From: an uncultured Bacteroides sp.
GTDB lineage: Bacteria > Bacteroidota > Bacteroidia > Bacteroidales > Bacteroidaceae
Length of the DNA: 64,000 nucleotides
Direction of reading: 5' to 3'
NCBI GenBank assembly: GCA_900544675.1
Contig: UQVZ01000016.1
Coordinates: forward strand, 1-64,000
Shown: in pieces, positions 51,578-59,726 of the stretch
Layout of the letters: every line of letters begins with the position of its first letter
How positions within the stretch are numbered: the stretch's first letter is position 1
Position numbers and translations under genes: made by a program
The notes under the pieces: model-generated
The model's input: only the letters and a program-made list of their open reading frames with translations
The model's database searches: none
Told to the model about the DNA's origin: nothing

Positions 51578-52348
51578 TTATAGAGAGTTCAAGACTTTCA
51601 CAATCATGTCACCGTAAGCGATAGATGATTCTACCGAAGTACCGGTGATGAACGGATGATCGTAATATACTTGCGGATCTTCACGGCTGGCATTGATGCG
51701 TGCGATGCAAGCACCGTTAGGACCTACAGCGTCGCGTACCAAATCTTCGATAGGCCACAAGAATCCCGGAGTGATTACGTTGGTACCGCAATTGTCGGGA
51801 GTTGCACCATACAAGTCGTATGACATAGCCATGCCCGGACCGTAGAAGTCCCATGCACGAGGATGAGCGCAAACTTTCTTACCGTAAATGATAGACTTGT
51901 AATCATTTTCCGGATCACGCAAGAATACCAATGTAGAAACGGCATAGCACAAAGCTGCTACAATCTTGCCGCTCTTATAAGCATCCATAATCAGTTTGTG
52001 AAGTTCCCAGCAGTTGCACATATCAAGCATAGCACCCGGACCGCCAGTCAAAGCGATAGCGTCGTAGTCTGCCATATTCACTTCCGAGAATTTCAAAGGA
52101 TGTGCCCATTCTTCACCGTCTACCAGTTCTTTGCAACGGTCGCAAACTTCCTTCGGATTGGTTTTGATATTCTGTACACCATCTACAAAGTCAGGATCCA
52201 CACTAATCTGGAAAGGAAGCGGCTTCTTGCCCTGAGGAGTAGCCAATGTCACTTCGAAACCTGCTTTCTTACATGCATCCCACGGTGCCTGCAATTCTTC
52301 ACCCCATGAGCCGTAATTAGTCGCGATGATTAAAACTTTTTTTGCCAT
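51578..52348 (-). CDS. DJ-1/PfpI-family glutamine-amidotransferase-like protein (long form)
   Basis: This 256-residue cytoplasmic protein has the elbow A-A-L-C-Y-A-V with Cys near residue 142. It has V-L-I-I-A-T-N-Y-G-S-W-G-E-E at the N-terminus and D-Y-D-A-I-A-L-T-G-G-P-G-A-M near residue 100. Longer than plain PfpI, it fits the Hsp31-like/ThiJ branch, where members act on 2-oxoaldehydes or as chaperones. It lies 66 bp after a FISUMP-type lipoprotein and 84 bp before the tautomerase. It is distinct in sequence from the DJ-1 gene at 38676. Confidence 0.88.
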   Translation of the reverse strand: MAKKVLIIATNYGSWGEELQAPWDACKKAGFEVTLATPQGKKPLPFQISVDPDFVDGVQNIKTNPKEVCDRCKELVDGEEWAHPLKFSEVNMADYDAIALTGGPGAMLDMCNCWELHKLIMDAYKSGKIVAALCYAVSTLVFLRDPENDYKSIIYGKKVCAHPRAWDFYGPGMAMSYDLYGATPDNCGTNVITPGFLWPIEDLVRDAVGPNGACIARINASREDPQVYYDHPFITGTSVESSIAYGDMIVKVLNSL

Positions 52349-52414
52349 AATTGCTTGAAAAATTTAAATTAAACATACAGGTATTACCTGCTTTTATTTT
52401 CACATATTTTACAT

Positions 52415-53668
52415 TTAGTCTGTTACCGGCCGTATCGCCTGTACACTTGTACGGGGATGCGGATACCATTTTATGTTTCCTTGCAAGAAACCGAAATTGA
52501 ATGCGGTCGTCTTCTCATTCACTTCTCCCGCGTAAACGCCATTCGGGACATAAGGAGTCGTACCAGTCGGATCTGCCGTGCTGCTCCAATACCAGCCGCT
52601 CATACCGCGTCCGCCAGCAAAACTGGCTGCATGGCGATAACCCGCTGCCGGGAAATAGAGCGTATTGACCGTGACTTCCCTGCCGTCCAACTCCACACGG
52701 TATTCATACTTGTAACCCCGTCGTACACCGTCTATCAACCATTCGGCTGCATCTGGAGCCAGATTGGGGAACTCGGTATCTTCGAAAGCGGCAAGCTCGT
52801 TATCCTCACCTTTTCCGCCTGAAGGAGTCCTCCAGCTTCCTCCTAACCGGGAACGGGCGATATCATAAGCCTCATCACCGGTTATTTCATAAACAATCTC
52901 TCCTTGTTCCGACTGTCCGGCATCGACGATATATTGTTCCAGCTCGGAATCTTCGTAAAGCATCTTGCCGGTATTGTCGCCAAATCCAAACAAGTCCCAA
53001 CAAGTACCTGCTTCTAACGCCGAATAAGCATCGGGAACACCTCCTTGAAGTCTGCTGTCCATGCCCAAGAACGTACCGTCATCAACCGTTTCCGCTTGGA
53101 TCTCTTCCATCGACGCTATATGGAAAGCCACTTCCGACTCTCCACTGTTTGCTGCATTCAGTTTGGTAGCTATCAAGTTGCCGCTCGCCCAATAAATGGG
53201 GACATCCGAGTTTCCACCCTTATTCACCCCCATATAATAAGCGACAATCCAGTCGTTCACATAATATTTCCCCTCGACTTGCGGACTTCCAGCAACTGTC
53301 AGCAACGTACTGCCTTTGTCTTTATCCGGCAAAGTCAATTTGCCGCCGACCGCTTCGTCCTGTGTCAGCACATGAAAATATTTCACAACACGAGGCAGAC
53401 AAACCCAGACGGACTGACCGACATACGCATTCATGTCTACCTGCAGGACGGCTTTACCGTCTTCACCTATCGTCGCGGAAGCCAGACATTGGTCTTGTCC
53501 GGCTATTCCGATTTGAACGGACAGTCCCAAACTGACCGAGATACCACTTGACGCTACATCCACAACAAAAGAAGGCGTTGCGGTCTCGTCGTCCTGATTG
53601 TCCGAGCAACTTCCCGACAGACAAATCAACAACATGAATGCAAAGGCATACAGACCTCCCGGCTTCAT
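52415..53668 (-). CDS. Lipoprotein with C-terminal FISUMP-like domain
   Basis: This 417-residue lipoprotein, from the ATG at 53668, has a leader ending L-I-C-L-S-G-S-C-S-D. A longer frame reads into the previous gene and is rejected. About 30-150 is a beta-rich domain. The C-terminal 170 residues carry a W-R-T-P-S-G-G-K motif and G-W-Y-W-S-S-T-A, as in the FISUMP lipoprotein at 45624, and end with R-P-V-T-D. The start is 2 bp after the beta-helix gene stop, giving tight coupling. A surface role is inferred. Confidence 0.8.
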   Translation of the reverse strand: MKPGGLYAFAFMLLICLSGSCSDNQDDETATPSFVVDVASSGISVSLGLSVQIGIAGQDQCLASATIGEDGKAVLQVDMNAYVGQSVWVCLPRVVKYFHVLTQDEAVGGKLTLPDKDKGSTLLTVAGSPQVEGKYYVNDWIVAYYMGVNKGGNSDVPIYWASGNLIATKLNAANSGESEVAFHIASMEEIQAETVDDGTFLGMDSRLQGGVPDAYSALEAGTCWDLFGFGDNTGKMLYEDSELEQYIVDAGQSEQGEIVYEITGDEAYDIARSRLGGSWRTPSGGKGEDNELAAFEDTEFPNLAPDAAEWLIDGVRRGYKYEYRVELDGREVTVNTLYFPAAGYRHAASFAGGRGMSGWYWSSTADPTGTTPYVPNGVYAGEVNEKTTAFNFGFLQGNIKWYPHPRTSVQAIRPVTD

Positions 53669-53670
53669 TC

Positions 53671-54981
53671 TTACTCGACGGTTAATTTTTCCGTATGTTC
53701 CAATAAGAACGTATCGCCACGCGAACTGCCGGCCTCGCACTGATAAACCAAATCTTCCGCCTTCAAACCGGCAATGGAAGATTCGCCCGACACATGCAGA
53801 CGGGTATGCGAGAAGTCGAAGATACCGCTGTTGCAGATGAACAAATCCTTGGTCTCCGCAAAGTTACGCGCTGTCGTATGCCATTCGCCAATCGCCACAT
53901 GATACGGGAAATCTTTAGCCGACTGCACATTCACACCCAGTTCTGCCACCTGGAAATCATACGGACCGGACTTGGTGACCGTAATGGAACCGGTATTCTC
54001 CATCCGGTGGATATGTTCTTCCTTCCCCACCATCTCGCTGTATATGCCGAATGCCACAGCCTGCGGAGTAGACTCCTCGCTGCCTTCCAGGTGAACCTTG
54101 ACCGTACCTTTATTAATTAAAGGAGGAACCAGTTCGGTATTCGGCAACGAATGTTCGTAGAACGCGCATGCCAGCGGGTAAGACTGGTAGAGGAACGAAA
54201 CCTTGTTCACAATGAAATGTGCTCTGGAAACGATGTCTACCGTTCCGGCATTTATCAGATGCGTATTGGCAAAACGGGCAATGGTCATGATACGTCCCGT
54301 CGAATTGACACAGATACTGCCATAGTTGGCTATGGTTCCTCCGATGCCTGTAGTAGCCAATACACGGACGGTAGAGGCCTTTTCTACATGGACGTTGATT
54401 TTCCCGTTGTTAATAATGGTCACGTTATTGACCGGAAGCGCAATGACACGGGTCTGGGTATCAAACGAGCCGTTGCCCAACAGCTCGATTTCGCCGTTGT
54501 TGATGACCGTCGAGTTCTCGCCTGCCAACAAAGTCTCTCCGTATACAGCTGTCTCCAGTTCCTTGTCCTGGTCGAAATAGATGCGGATGATACCCTCGTT
54601 GATGATGGTCGAGTCTTTTCCGGCTGCCATAGCGAAGCATTTCACGAAACGGTACACGCCATTCGGGTCATCGGGCGTAGCTTTCACCTGTGCCTTATAG
54701 GCTTCCACGATATCGTGCAGGTGGATTTCGATAATCCCTTCATTGATTAAGGTCGCGTTCGGCGCCAGACGTTGTTGCCCCGGATTTTCTTCGTCGTCCA
54801 TCATAGCCGCCAACGCATACAGAACGATATTCCGTCCTTTCAGAATTTTGCCGGCAGCAATAGCCTGCTCGGTTATATCAGCGATATTGCCTGCTTCGGG
54901 AGCGGAGATAACCAGATGGTTTCTGTTCACATAATATCCTCCTTTGCCCACGCAAACGCTTTTTGTCACTATCTTTTCCAT
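53671..54981 (-). CDS. Beta-helix-like repeat protein, paralogue A
   Basis: This 436-residue protein has no recognisable signal peptide (starts M-E-K-I-V-T-K-S-V-C-V). Residues about 70-320 have regularly spaced strands of the form (T/L)-I-N-x-G-x-I-x-I, e.g. A-T-L-I-N-E-G-I-I-E-I, S-T-I-I-N-E-G-I-I-R-I and T-I-I-N-N-G-K-I-N-V, which suggests a right-handed beta-helix. The ending N-F-A-E-T-K-D-L-F-I-C and following strands match the two paralogues. The family is not known to me. The absence of an export signal in a solenoid usually found outside cells is notable. Confidence 0.75.
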   Translation of the reverse strand: MEKIVTKSVCVGKGGYYVNRNHLVISAPEAGNIADITEQAIAAGKILKGRNIVLYALAAMMDDEENPGQQRLAPNATLINEGIIEIHLHDIVEAYKAQVKATPDDPNGVYRFVKCFAMAAGKDSTIINEGIIRIYFDQDKELETAVYGETLLAGENSTVINNGEIELLGNGSFDTQTRVIALPVNNVTIINNGKINVHVEKASTVRVLATTGIGGTIANYGSICVNSTGRIMTIARFANTHLINAGTVDIVSRAHFIVNKVSFLYQSYPLACAFYEHSLPNTELVPPLINKGTVKVHLEGSEESTPQAVAFGIYSEMVGKEEHIHRMENTGSITVTKSGPYDFQVAELGVNVQSAKDFPYHVAIGEWHTTARNFAETKDLFICNSGIFDFSHTRLHVSGESSIAGLKAEDLVYQCEAGSSRGDTFLLEHTEKLTVE

Positions 54982-55018
54982 ATATCAGTTCTCGTTAATT
55001 ATTTCATTACATACTTTT

Positions 55019-56491
55019 TCACTTGGCGGATAAAGCGGCTGTCCGCTGCTCTCTGTCCCATAATAAAGTCGCTGTGCTTTCGTCCGCCGACTTGATGTCC
55101 ATGCCTCTGTAGCCGTTGTATTCGTACCTGAACGCTCCCTCGCCGGCATCATACATCAACGCCTCGGGCGCTACACTATACGGAGTGCCGTCTACATATC
55201 CGTCGCCTTTTACCAACAACAGTTCTCCACCGGAGAAATCCATCTTCGCGCCTTTTGCCAAGAACAAGTCATGCGTAGTCGCGAAATCGCGCAAGGTTGT
55301 CTGCCAACGTCCCATCTTGATGCTGCAAGCTCCTGCCGAAGCAAGGTTACGTGCCACGAAACCCGCTTCCGCCATGTTGAAACGGATAGGACCGCTCTGC
55401 TGCAAGGTGATTTCTCCGTCGTTGATGACGTTCACATCCAGGCTTTCCGCCGGTGCTCCCATCAAGTCGCAGAACATTCCGTATCCTTGTGATGTAGGCG
55501 CTGAAGCCGCTGTTCCTTCTATCGTAACACGGATTGTACCGCGGTTGACCAACGAAGGCATCCCTACACGCGAAGCCTGCAAAGGTTCGTACAGCGCACA
55601 CACGATATGGTCTTCCTCCCCTACTATGGAAGTATATCCTTCGGGCATATCCACCATGGTCAGTTCAACCAGGTTGTTGTTAATCAGGTTGCTGTCTCCA
55701 TAGCGTGTCATGCAGAGCATCTTTCCCGGTGTGCGCATGCGCATGATGCCGTTGTTGATGACATTCGAGCGGTCACCGCCTGTGGTAATCATGCGGGCAT
55801 CCTCACACATATCCAGTTCAGCGGTCATCGTTCCGTTGTTGACAGCCGAAATATTGCTTCCGAATGTTCCCATGCCTCTCAGACGGGTGGCGACCGAGCC
55901 GTTGCCGTAGAAATTTATCTCGCCGTTGTTGACCAACGTAGAGCCTTCTCCGCCTATCAAAGCCATGACATAAACGGTCTGTACAAGGTCCGGATCATGG
56001 TCGAAATAGACATTGATTGTCCCTTCATTGACAACCATGCTGTTTTTCCCTCCATACATCACCAATACCCTGAAATAGGTATAAGGGCGGTCGGGATGCT
56101 CGCTTGTCTGAATCAGGTCCTTGTATTTTTCCACCAGGTCTTTCGTGTGAACGGTGATTGTCCCTTTATTGATAAGCGTCACGTTTTCCACCTTCCGGAG
56201 GGTATCCATCTTTTCACCGTCCAAGGCGACTCCTGCCATAGCCGCACAATTCAAGGTCGTTTCTATGACCCGCCCCTGTTCGTTCATGACAGTTGAGCTC
56301 ATCTCAAACACGACATCATCTTCCACGTTCCCGACTTCAATCTCGCGGGTATTGGTCACTGTAGCTCCCGAAACGTCTGTAATCAGAATTTCTTCCTGCT
56401 CTTGAGGGATGTATTCCGGTTCATCGTCATCCGAACACGAAGCCAGAAACCACAAGGGCAAGACCAACAATATGTATAAAAACTTCTTCAT
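55019..56491 (-). CDS. Beta-helix-like repeat lipoprotein, paralogue B
   Basis: This 490-residue lipoprotein has a leader ending W-F-L-A-S-C-S-D-D-D. The same repeats as paralogue A follow, e.g. V-T-L-I-N-K-G-T-I-T-V, S-M-V-V-N-E-G-T-I-N-V and S-T-L-V-N-N-G-E-I-N-F, with F-D-H-D-P-D-L-V-Q-T matching F-D-Q-D-K-E in A. The shared C-terminal block D-F-A-T-T-H-D-L-F-L is present. It is the only one of the three with a lipid signal. The spacer to the KdgF-like cupin gene is 15 bp. Confidence 0.78.
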   Translation of the reverse strand: MKKFLYILLVLPLWFLASCSDDDEPEYIPQEQEEILITDVSGATVTNTREIEVGNVEDDVVFEMSSTVMNEQGRVIETTLNCAAMAGVALDGEKMDTLRKVENVTLINKGTITVHTKDLVEKYKDLIQTSEHPDRPYTYFRVLVMYGGKNSMVVNEGTINVYFDHDPDLVQTVYVMALIGGEGSTLVNNGEINFYGNGSVATRLRGMGTFGSNISAVNNGTMTAELDMCEDARMITTGGDRSNVINNGIMRMRTPGKMLCMTRYGDSNLINNNLVELTMVDMPEGYTSIVGEEDHIVCALYEPLQASRVGMPSLVNRGTIRVTIEGTAASAPTSQGYGMFCDLMGAPAESLDVNVINDGEITLQQSGPIRFNMAEAGFVARNLASAGACSIKMGRWQTTLRDFATTHDLFLAKGAKMDFSGGELLLVKGDGYVDGTPYSVAPEALMYDAGEGAFRYEYNGYRGMDIKSADESTATLLWDREQRTAALSAK

Positions 56492-56506
56492 ACAAATAAG
56501 TTGCGT

Positions 56507-56851
56507 TTATTTTTTAGTCCATGCGAACTCGGTTTTTACCGGAGCAAAGACATCAATAGCTTCTGTATCGCCGACAGCGACAAATGCATGAGGAATATCA
56601 GCTGGAACCAGATAAGCGTCGCCTGCTGACAATTCGTACACTTTGTCACCGATTGTCAGGTGAAAACCTCCCTTAATCACATAGCCGAATTGTTCCTGCG
56701 GATGAGTATGCATACCCACTTCGCTGCCATCGGCCATGTTCCAATGCAATACATTCAAGTTCTTGCCCATGGCAAAGTCCTGACGGACTACACCTGCACC
56801 CATATCTACTTTCTCTACTTCTTTGTGATTGATAACCATTTTATTGTCCAT
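56507..56851 (-). CDS. KdgF-like single-cupin protein
   Basis: This 114-residue cupin barrel has G-M-H-T-H-P-Q-E-Q-F-G-Y-V (metal His/His/Gln) and A-G-D-A-Y-L-V-P-A-D-I-P-H-A-F-V with the second His, ending D-V-F-A-P. The layout matches KdgF, which converts unsaturated uronates in pectin and alginate breakdown, though without its pathway neighbours this is not certain. Other small-molecule isomerases or regulators of this fold are possible. It lies between paralogues B and C. Confidence 0.8.
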   Translation of the reverse strand: MDNKMVINHKEVEKVDMGAGVVRQDFAMGKNLNVLHWNMADGSEVGMHTHPQEQFGYVIKGGFHLTIGDKVYELSAGDAYLVPADIPHAFVAVGDTEAIDVFAPVKTEFAWTKK

Positions 56852-56895
56852 AATCTGTTCTTTTTTTATTTAATTAATACTCTTAATGTCCTATT

Positions 56896-58203
56896 TCATT
56901 TCAACACAATACATTCATCTCCACGCCGACCGGCTGCCGGAAGCTGATATACCAGCTCCGACACATCGGGCACTACACCGCCGTCCTCTACCTGTAATTT
57001 CAGTTCCGACAAGTCGAAGCACGCGCTCTGACAAACAAAAAGGTCATGCGTCTGAGCGAAATCACGGTTGCGGGTCTTCCAAGACACGATTTTCAACTTC
57101 ACCGGATTGTTTTCCTTCAACTGCATATTTACGCCCAACTCTCCGGTTACATATTTCACGGGGCCTTCCTGAGTGACTTCTACCGTACCCTCATTGGCGA
57201 CGATACGCGCCGGAGTCTCGCCCTCATCCTTATTTTCCATCTGATAATAGAAGCCGAAGGCAATCGCGTCGGGACCGGAAGCCTCGCTGCCTACCAAATG
57301 CACCTTGATGCTTCCACGGTTGACAATCGGACTCGGCAACATCGTACCCGGACGGAAATGCTCGTACATCCCCGTAGCCATAGGCGGGAAATTGAACAGA
57401 TAAGGAATCTTACCTTCTACCAAGGTTGCCAGCGAGGTGACTTCTATCTCGCCGTCATTCGTCATCTGCGTACCTGTCACGCTTCCCATGGTCATCACAC
57501 GCCCCGCCACACGGATCACGATACGACCTTTGTTCCAAAGCGAGCCATACATGCCCGCCGTATGCAGGATGCGGGTCTGGAAAGCACGTTCCACATCCAC
57601 CGTAACCAGTCCTTCATTGATGACGTGCAGATGATTGGCCACTCCGCCTACACCGCGCACCAATGATTGCCAGGAACCGTTGCCGTAAAAATGGATTTCC
57701 CCTTTATTGACCAACATCGAATTGGCTTCAGCCCACATGGCGCAACAATACATCGTGGTCTCGGCATCGGCGTCATGGTCCATATACATATTGATGACCC
57801 CTTCGTTTATCAAGACCGAATTTGTTCCGGCAGCCATGGCATATCCGCGCAGCGCGTCTACCTGATAAGCCTCGCCTTGCTGTTGCCCGTTGCGGACATG
57901 AGCGGCATACAAATCCTTAAAATGAATATCGATGATGCCCTTATTTATTAAGGTAGCGTTCGGAGCCAACATCATGTCACCCGGCGAAGAAGGGTCTTCG
58001 GTCAATGCGACCAAACCACAAATCACATTGTTTTGCAGCTTACGGCTCACATTGAATTGTGCCCCCGCAGCATAGCGGTACACAAACAGATTCTCTTCCG
58101 AAGCATCTTCAATAACCAGATGCTTTTCATTGACTGCATATTCTCCTTGTCCGATAAATACCGCCTGCCTTGAAACGATAGTTTGTATCCCTGTTGATTC
58201 CAT
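56896..58203 (-). CDS. Beta-helix-like repeat protein, paralogue C
   Basis: This 435-residue protein has no signal peptide (starts M-E-S-T-G-I-Q-T-I-V-S) and shows the same repeats, e.g. A-T-L-I-N-K-G-I-I-D-I, S-V-L-I-N-E-G-V-I-N-M, S-M-L-V-N-K-G-E-I-H-F and P-I-V-N-R-G-S-I-K-V. The C-terminal D-F-A-Q-T-H-D-L-F-V-C block is shared with A and B. It is the first gene after the promoter at 58252, so it leads the 32-kb co-directional run. No family assignment. Confidence 0.75.
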   Translation of the reverse strand: MESTGIQTIVSRQAVFIGQGEYAVNEKHLVIEDASEENLFVYRYAAGAQFNVSRKLQNNVICGLVALTEDPSSPGDMMLAPNATLINKGIIDIHFKDLYAAHVRNGQQQGEAYQVDALRGYAMAAGTNSVLINEGVINMYMDHDADAETTMYCCAMWAEANSMLVNKGEIHFYGNGSWQSLVRGVGGVANHLHVINEGLVTVDVERAFQTRILHTAGMYGSLWNKGRIVIRVAGRVMTMGSVTGTQMTNDGEIEVTSLATLVEGKIPYLFNFPPMATGMYEHFRPGTMLPSPIVNRGSIKVHLVGSEASGPDAIAFGFYYQMENKDEGETPARIVANEGTVEVTQEGPVKYVTGELGVNMQLKENNPVKLKIVSWKTRNRDFAQTHDLFVCQSACFDLSELKLQVEDGGVVPDVSELVYQLPAAGRRGDECIVLK

Positions 58204-58251
58204 ATTTTATAATATACTTTACATTCGTCTGATTGTTACAAAACAACATAT

Positions 58252-58283
58252 CAAAGTTAAGATAAATCAGTCATACCATCAAA
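58252..58283 (-). promoter_or_regulatory. Strong Bacteroidetes promoter at the head of the long operon
   Basis: On the minus strand TTTG (58283-58280), a 20-bp spacer and TAACTTTG (58259-58252) match the full -33/-7 consensus. The gene starts about 48 bp downstream. It is the only full consensus pair I found in the spacers of the run from 58.2 to 25.9 kb. Confidence 0.75.
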
Positions 58284-58930
58284 TTACCGGCTTCTATCCT
58301 TTTCTCAAAAAGTCCTATAAAACTTCTCAAAATATCCTCTATCAGTGCCTTAACACAGTTGACAAAACAGGAAACAGATTGTTTCAAAAGAAAACACACA
58401 ACTGATTTAAAACTATTTATCAAATCTCATTCACATCTCAATCTATTTCAATTCTGTTTCGAATCTGACTTAAAAAAACGCTGAATTCCTATTGAATAAA
58501 TCAATAAATCACACAAAACAGCCCACAAAAACACAACTTCAATAAGCCAATCGGGGAAATGTCTTATCCTCTATAGAGATACCAAACCACAAAGCCATGA
58601 CACCGTATCCAAACGACCTGACTGAAAGCTGTGGCAAGATATAAAAAATTTTTTAGAATCATAGATAAAGAAGTGAAAAACATTCGTTTGGAAGTATCAT
58701 CCATTGCTCATCTTTTGCATATTAGTTTTACGTCCTCCAATCGGAGGACGTACGTCCCCCGTATGGAAAACGTATATCCCCCGATTGGAGGACGTACGTT
58801 TTCCGTATGGAGGACATAAAATAGAACAGGCTTTAAACAGGATATGTGTCTTTTAAAAACGAATTATCACGAGTGATTTTTATCATTTGATGCCTGTACC
58901 TGCCCAAGGCGGAGACGGGAACACGCCCCA
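58284..58930. other. Non-coding stretch between the long operon and the biotin operon
   Basis: About 650 bp with no credible gene. AT-rich sequence (58284-58700) is followed by a palindromic GGAGGACGTACG repeat cluster (58730-58816) and about 110 bp before the bioD stop. The short plus-strand frame through the repeats is not supported. Confidence 0.7.
58730..58816. repeat. Palindromic GGAGGACGTACG repeat cluster
   Basis: Copies of GGAGGACGTACGT (58743-58755 and 58786-58799) alternate with CCGTATGG (58759 and 58803) and ATCGG/CGATTGG motifs. CGTCCTCCAATCGGAGGACG is itself near-palindromic. It could form several alternative hairpins in either transcript, and it sits downstream of bioD and upstream of the long-operon promoter. 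Confidence 0.75.
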
Positions 58931-59590
58931 TCACTCATCAAGAGACAGGCACGGAACCGTTTCAAAGCGGGAGTGCGGATATTTCTTTGCCAGGAAACGG
59001 CGAAGATAGTCTTCGGTATCACGGCGAATCAATGCGTCGTCTTCTTCCGGATAGAGGTTATAAACCAACGTGTGCAGCGGGATGCCTCTTCGCTCCATCG
59101 CTTCCAGGCTCAACAGCGTATGACTGATGCTGCCCAGCCTGCCCGATGTCACCAGAATCAGAGGGTAATGATGACGGGCAATGTAATCGATGGTCAGCAA
59201 ATCGCGGGTAAGCGGCACCATCAAGCCGCCGGCCCCTTCCAGCAAAACGGCATCGTAGCGTTCGCTGAGGATTTCCGTGGCACGCTCTATCTTGCCAAAA
59301 TCAATCAGACGACGGTCAATCTCTTCTGCCAGGTGAGGCGAACAGGGATAACTGAAAATTTCGGGCATCGTCAGCTTCTGTTCGTCTTCGGGCAGCCAGC
59401 CCGTCCCCATAATCCGGCGATGCACTTCGATGTCTTCCGACACTTCTTCATTGCCGGTCTGAACCAGTTTCTGTGTAATGGTGCGGATGCCTGCGGCATT
59501 CCATTCACGTGCCAAGTAACCCGTGGCATAACTCTTGCCGACATTGGTGTCGATGCCACTCACAAAATAAACGTTTTCTTTCATTGTCAA
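58931..59590 (-). CDS. bioD: Dethiobiotin synthetase
   Basis: This 219-residue ATPase of the P-loop dethiobiotin synthetase family forms the ureido ring of dethiobiotin from DAPA and CO2. Motifs are the Walker A-like G-I-D-T-N-V-G-K-S-Y near residue 13 (the family's G-T-D-T-x-x-G-K form, varied), E-G-A-G-G-L-M-V-P near residue 115 and the N-L-Y-P-E-E region. Two start ATGs (59590 and 59584) are possible. It is the last gene of the biotin operon, with a repeat-filled spacer before it. Confidence 0.92.
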   Translation of the reverse strand: MTMKENVYFVSGIDTNVGKSYATGYLAREWNAAGIRTITQKLVQTGNEEVSEDIEVHRRIMGTGWLPEDEQKLTMPEIFSYPCSPHLAEEIDRRLIDFGKIERATEILSERYDAVLLEGAGGLMVPLTRDLLTIDYIARHHYPLILVTSGRLGSISHTLLSLEAMERRGIPLHTLVYNLYPEEDDALIRRDTEDYLRRFLAKKYPHSRFETVPCLSLDE

Positions 59591-59607
59591 AATTTTTAAG
59601 TAGTTAG

Positions 59608-59726
59608 AGGAGTTAAAGAAGTTATCGCTTCGCTAGAAGTTAAAGTAGGTATCATCCAATGGATTTATACTTTAACTTCTAACGAAGTGATAACTCCTAA
59701 CGAAGTGATAACTTCTTTAACTCCTA
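59608..59726. repeat. Inverted repeat cluster between bioD and bioC
   Basis: AGTTAAAGAAGTTATCGC-type units in one orientation (59611-59646) face units of TTTAACTTCTAACGAAGTG type in the opposite orientation (59670-59719), forming a long hairpin. The bioC stop codon (59719-59717) lies inside the right arm. Confidence 0.8.

Noticed and set aside
58631..58819. Small plus-strand open frame through the GGAGGACGTACG array
   Set aside because: Half of it is translated repeat, there is no promoter, and the frame has no other support.
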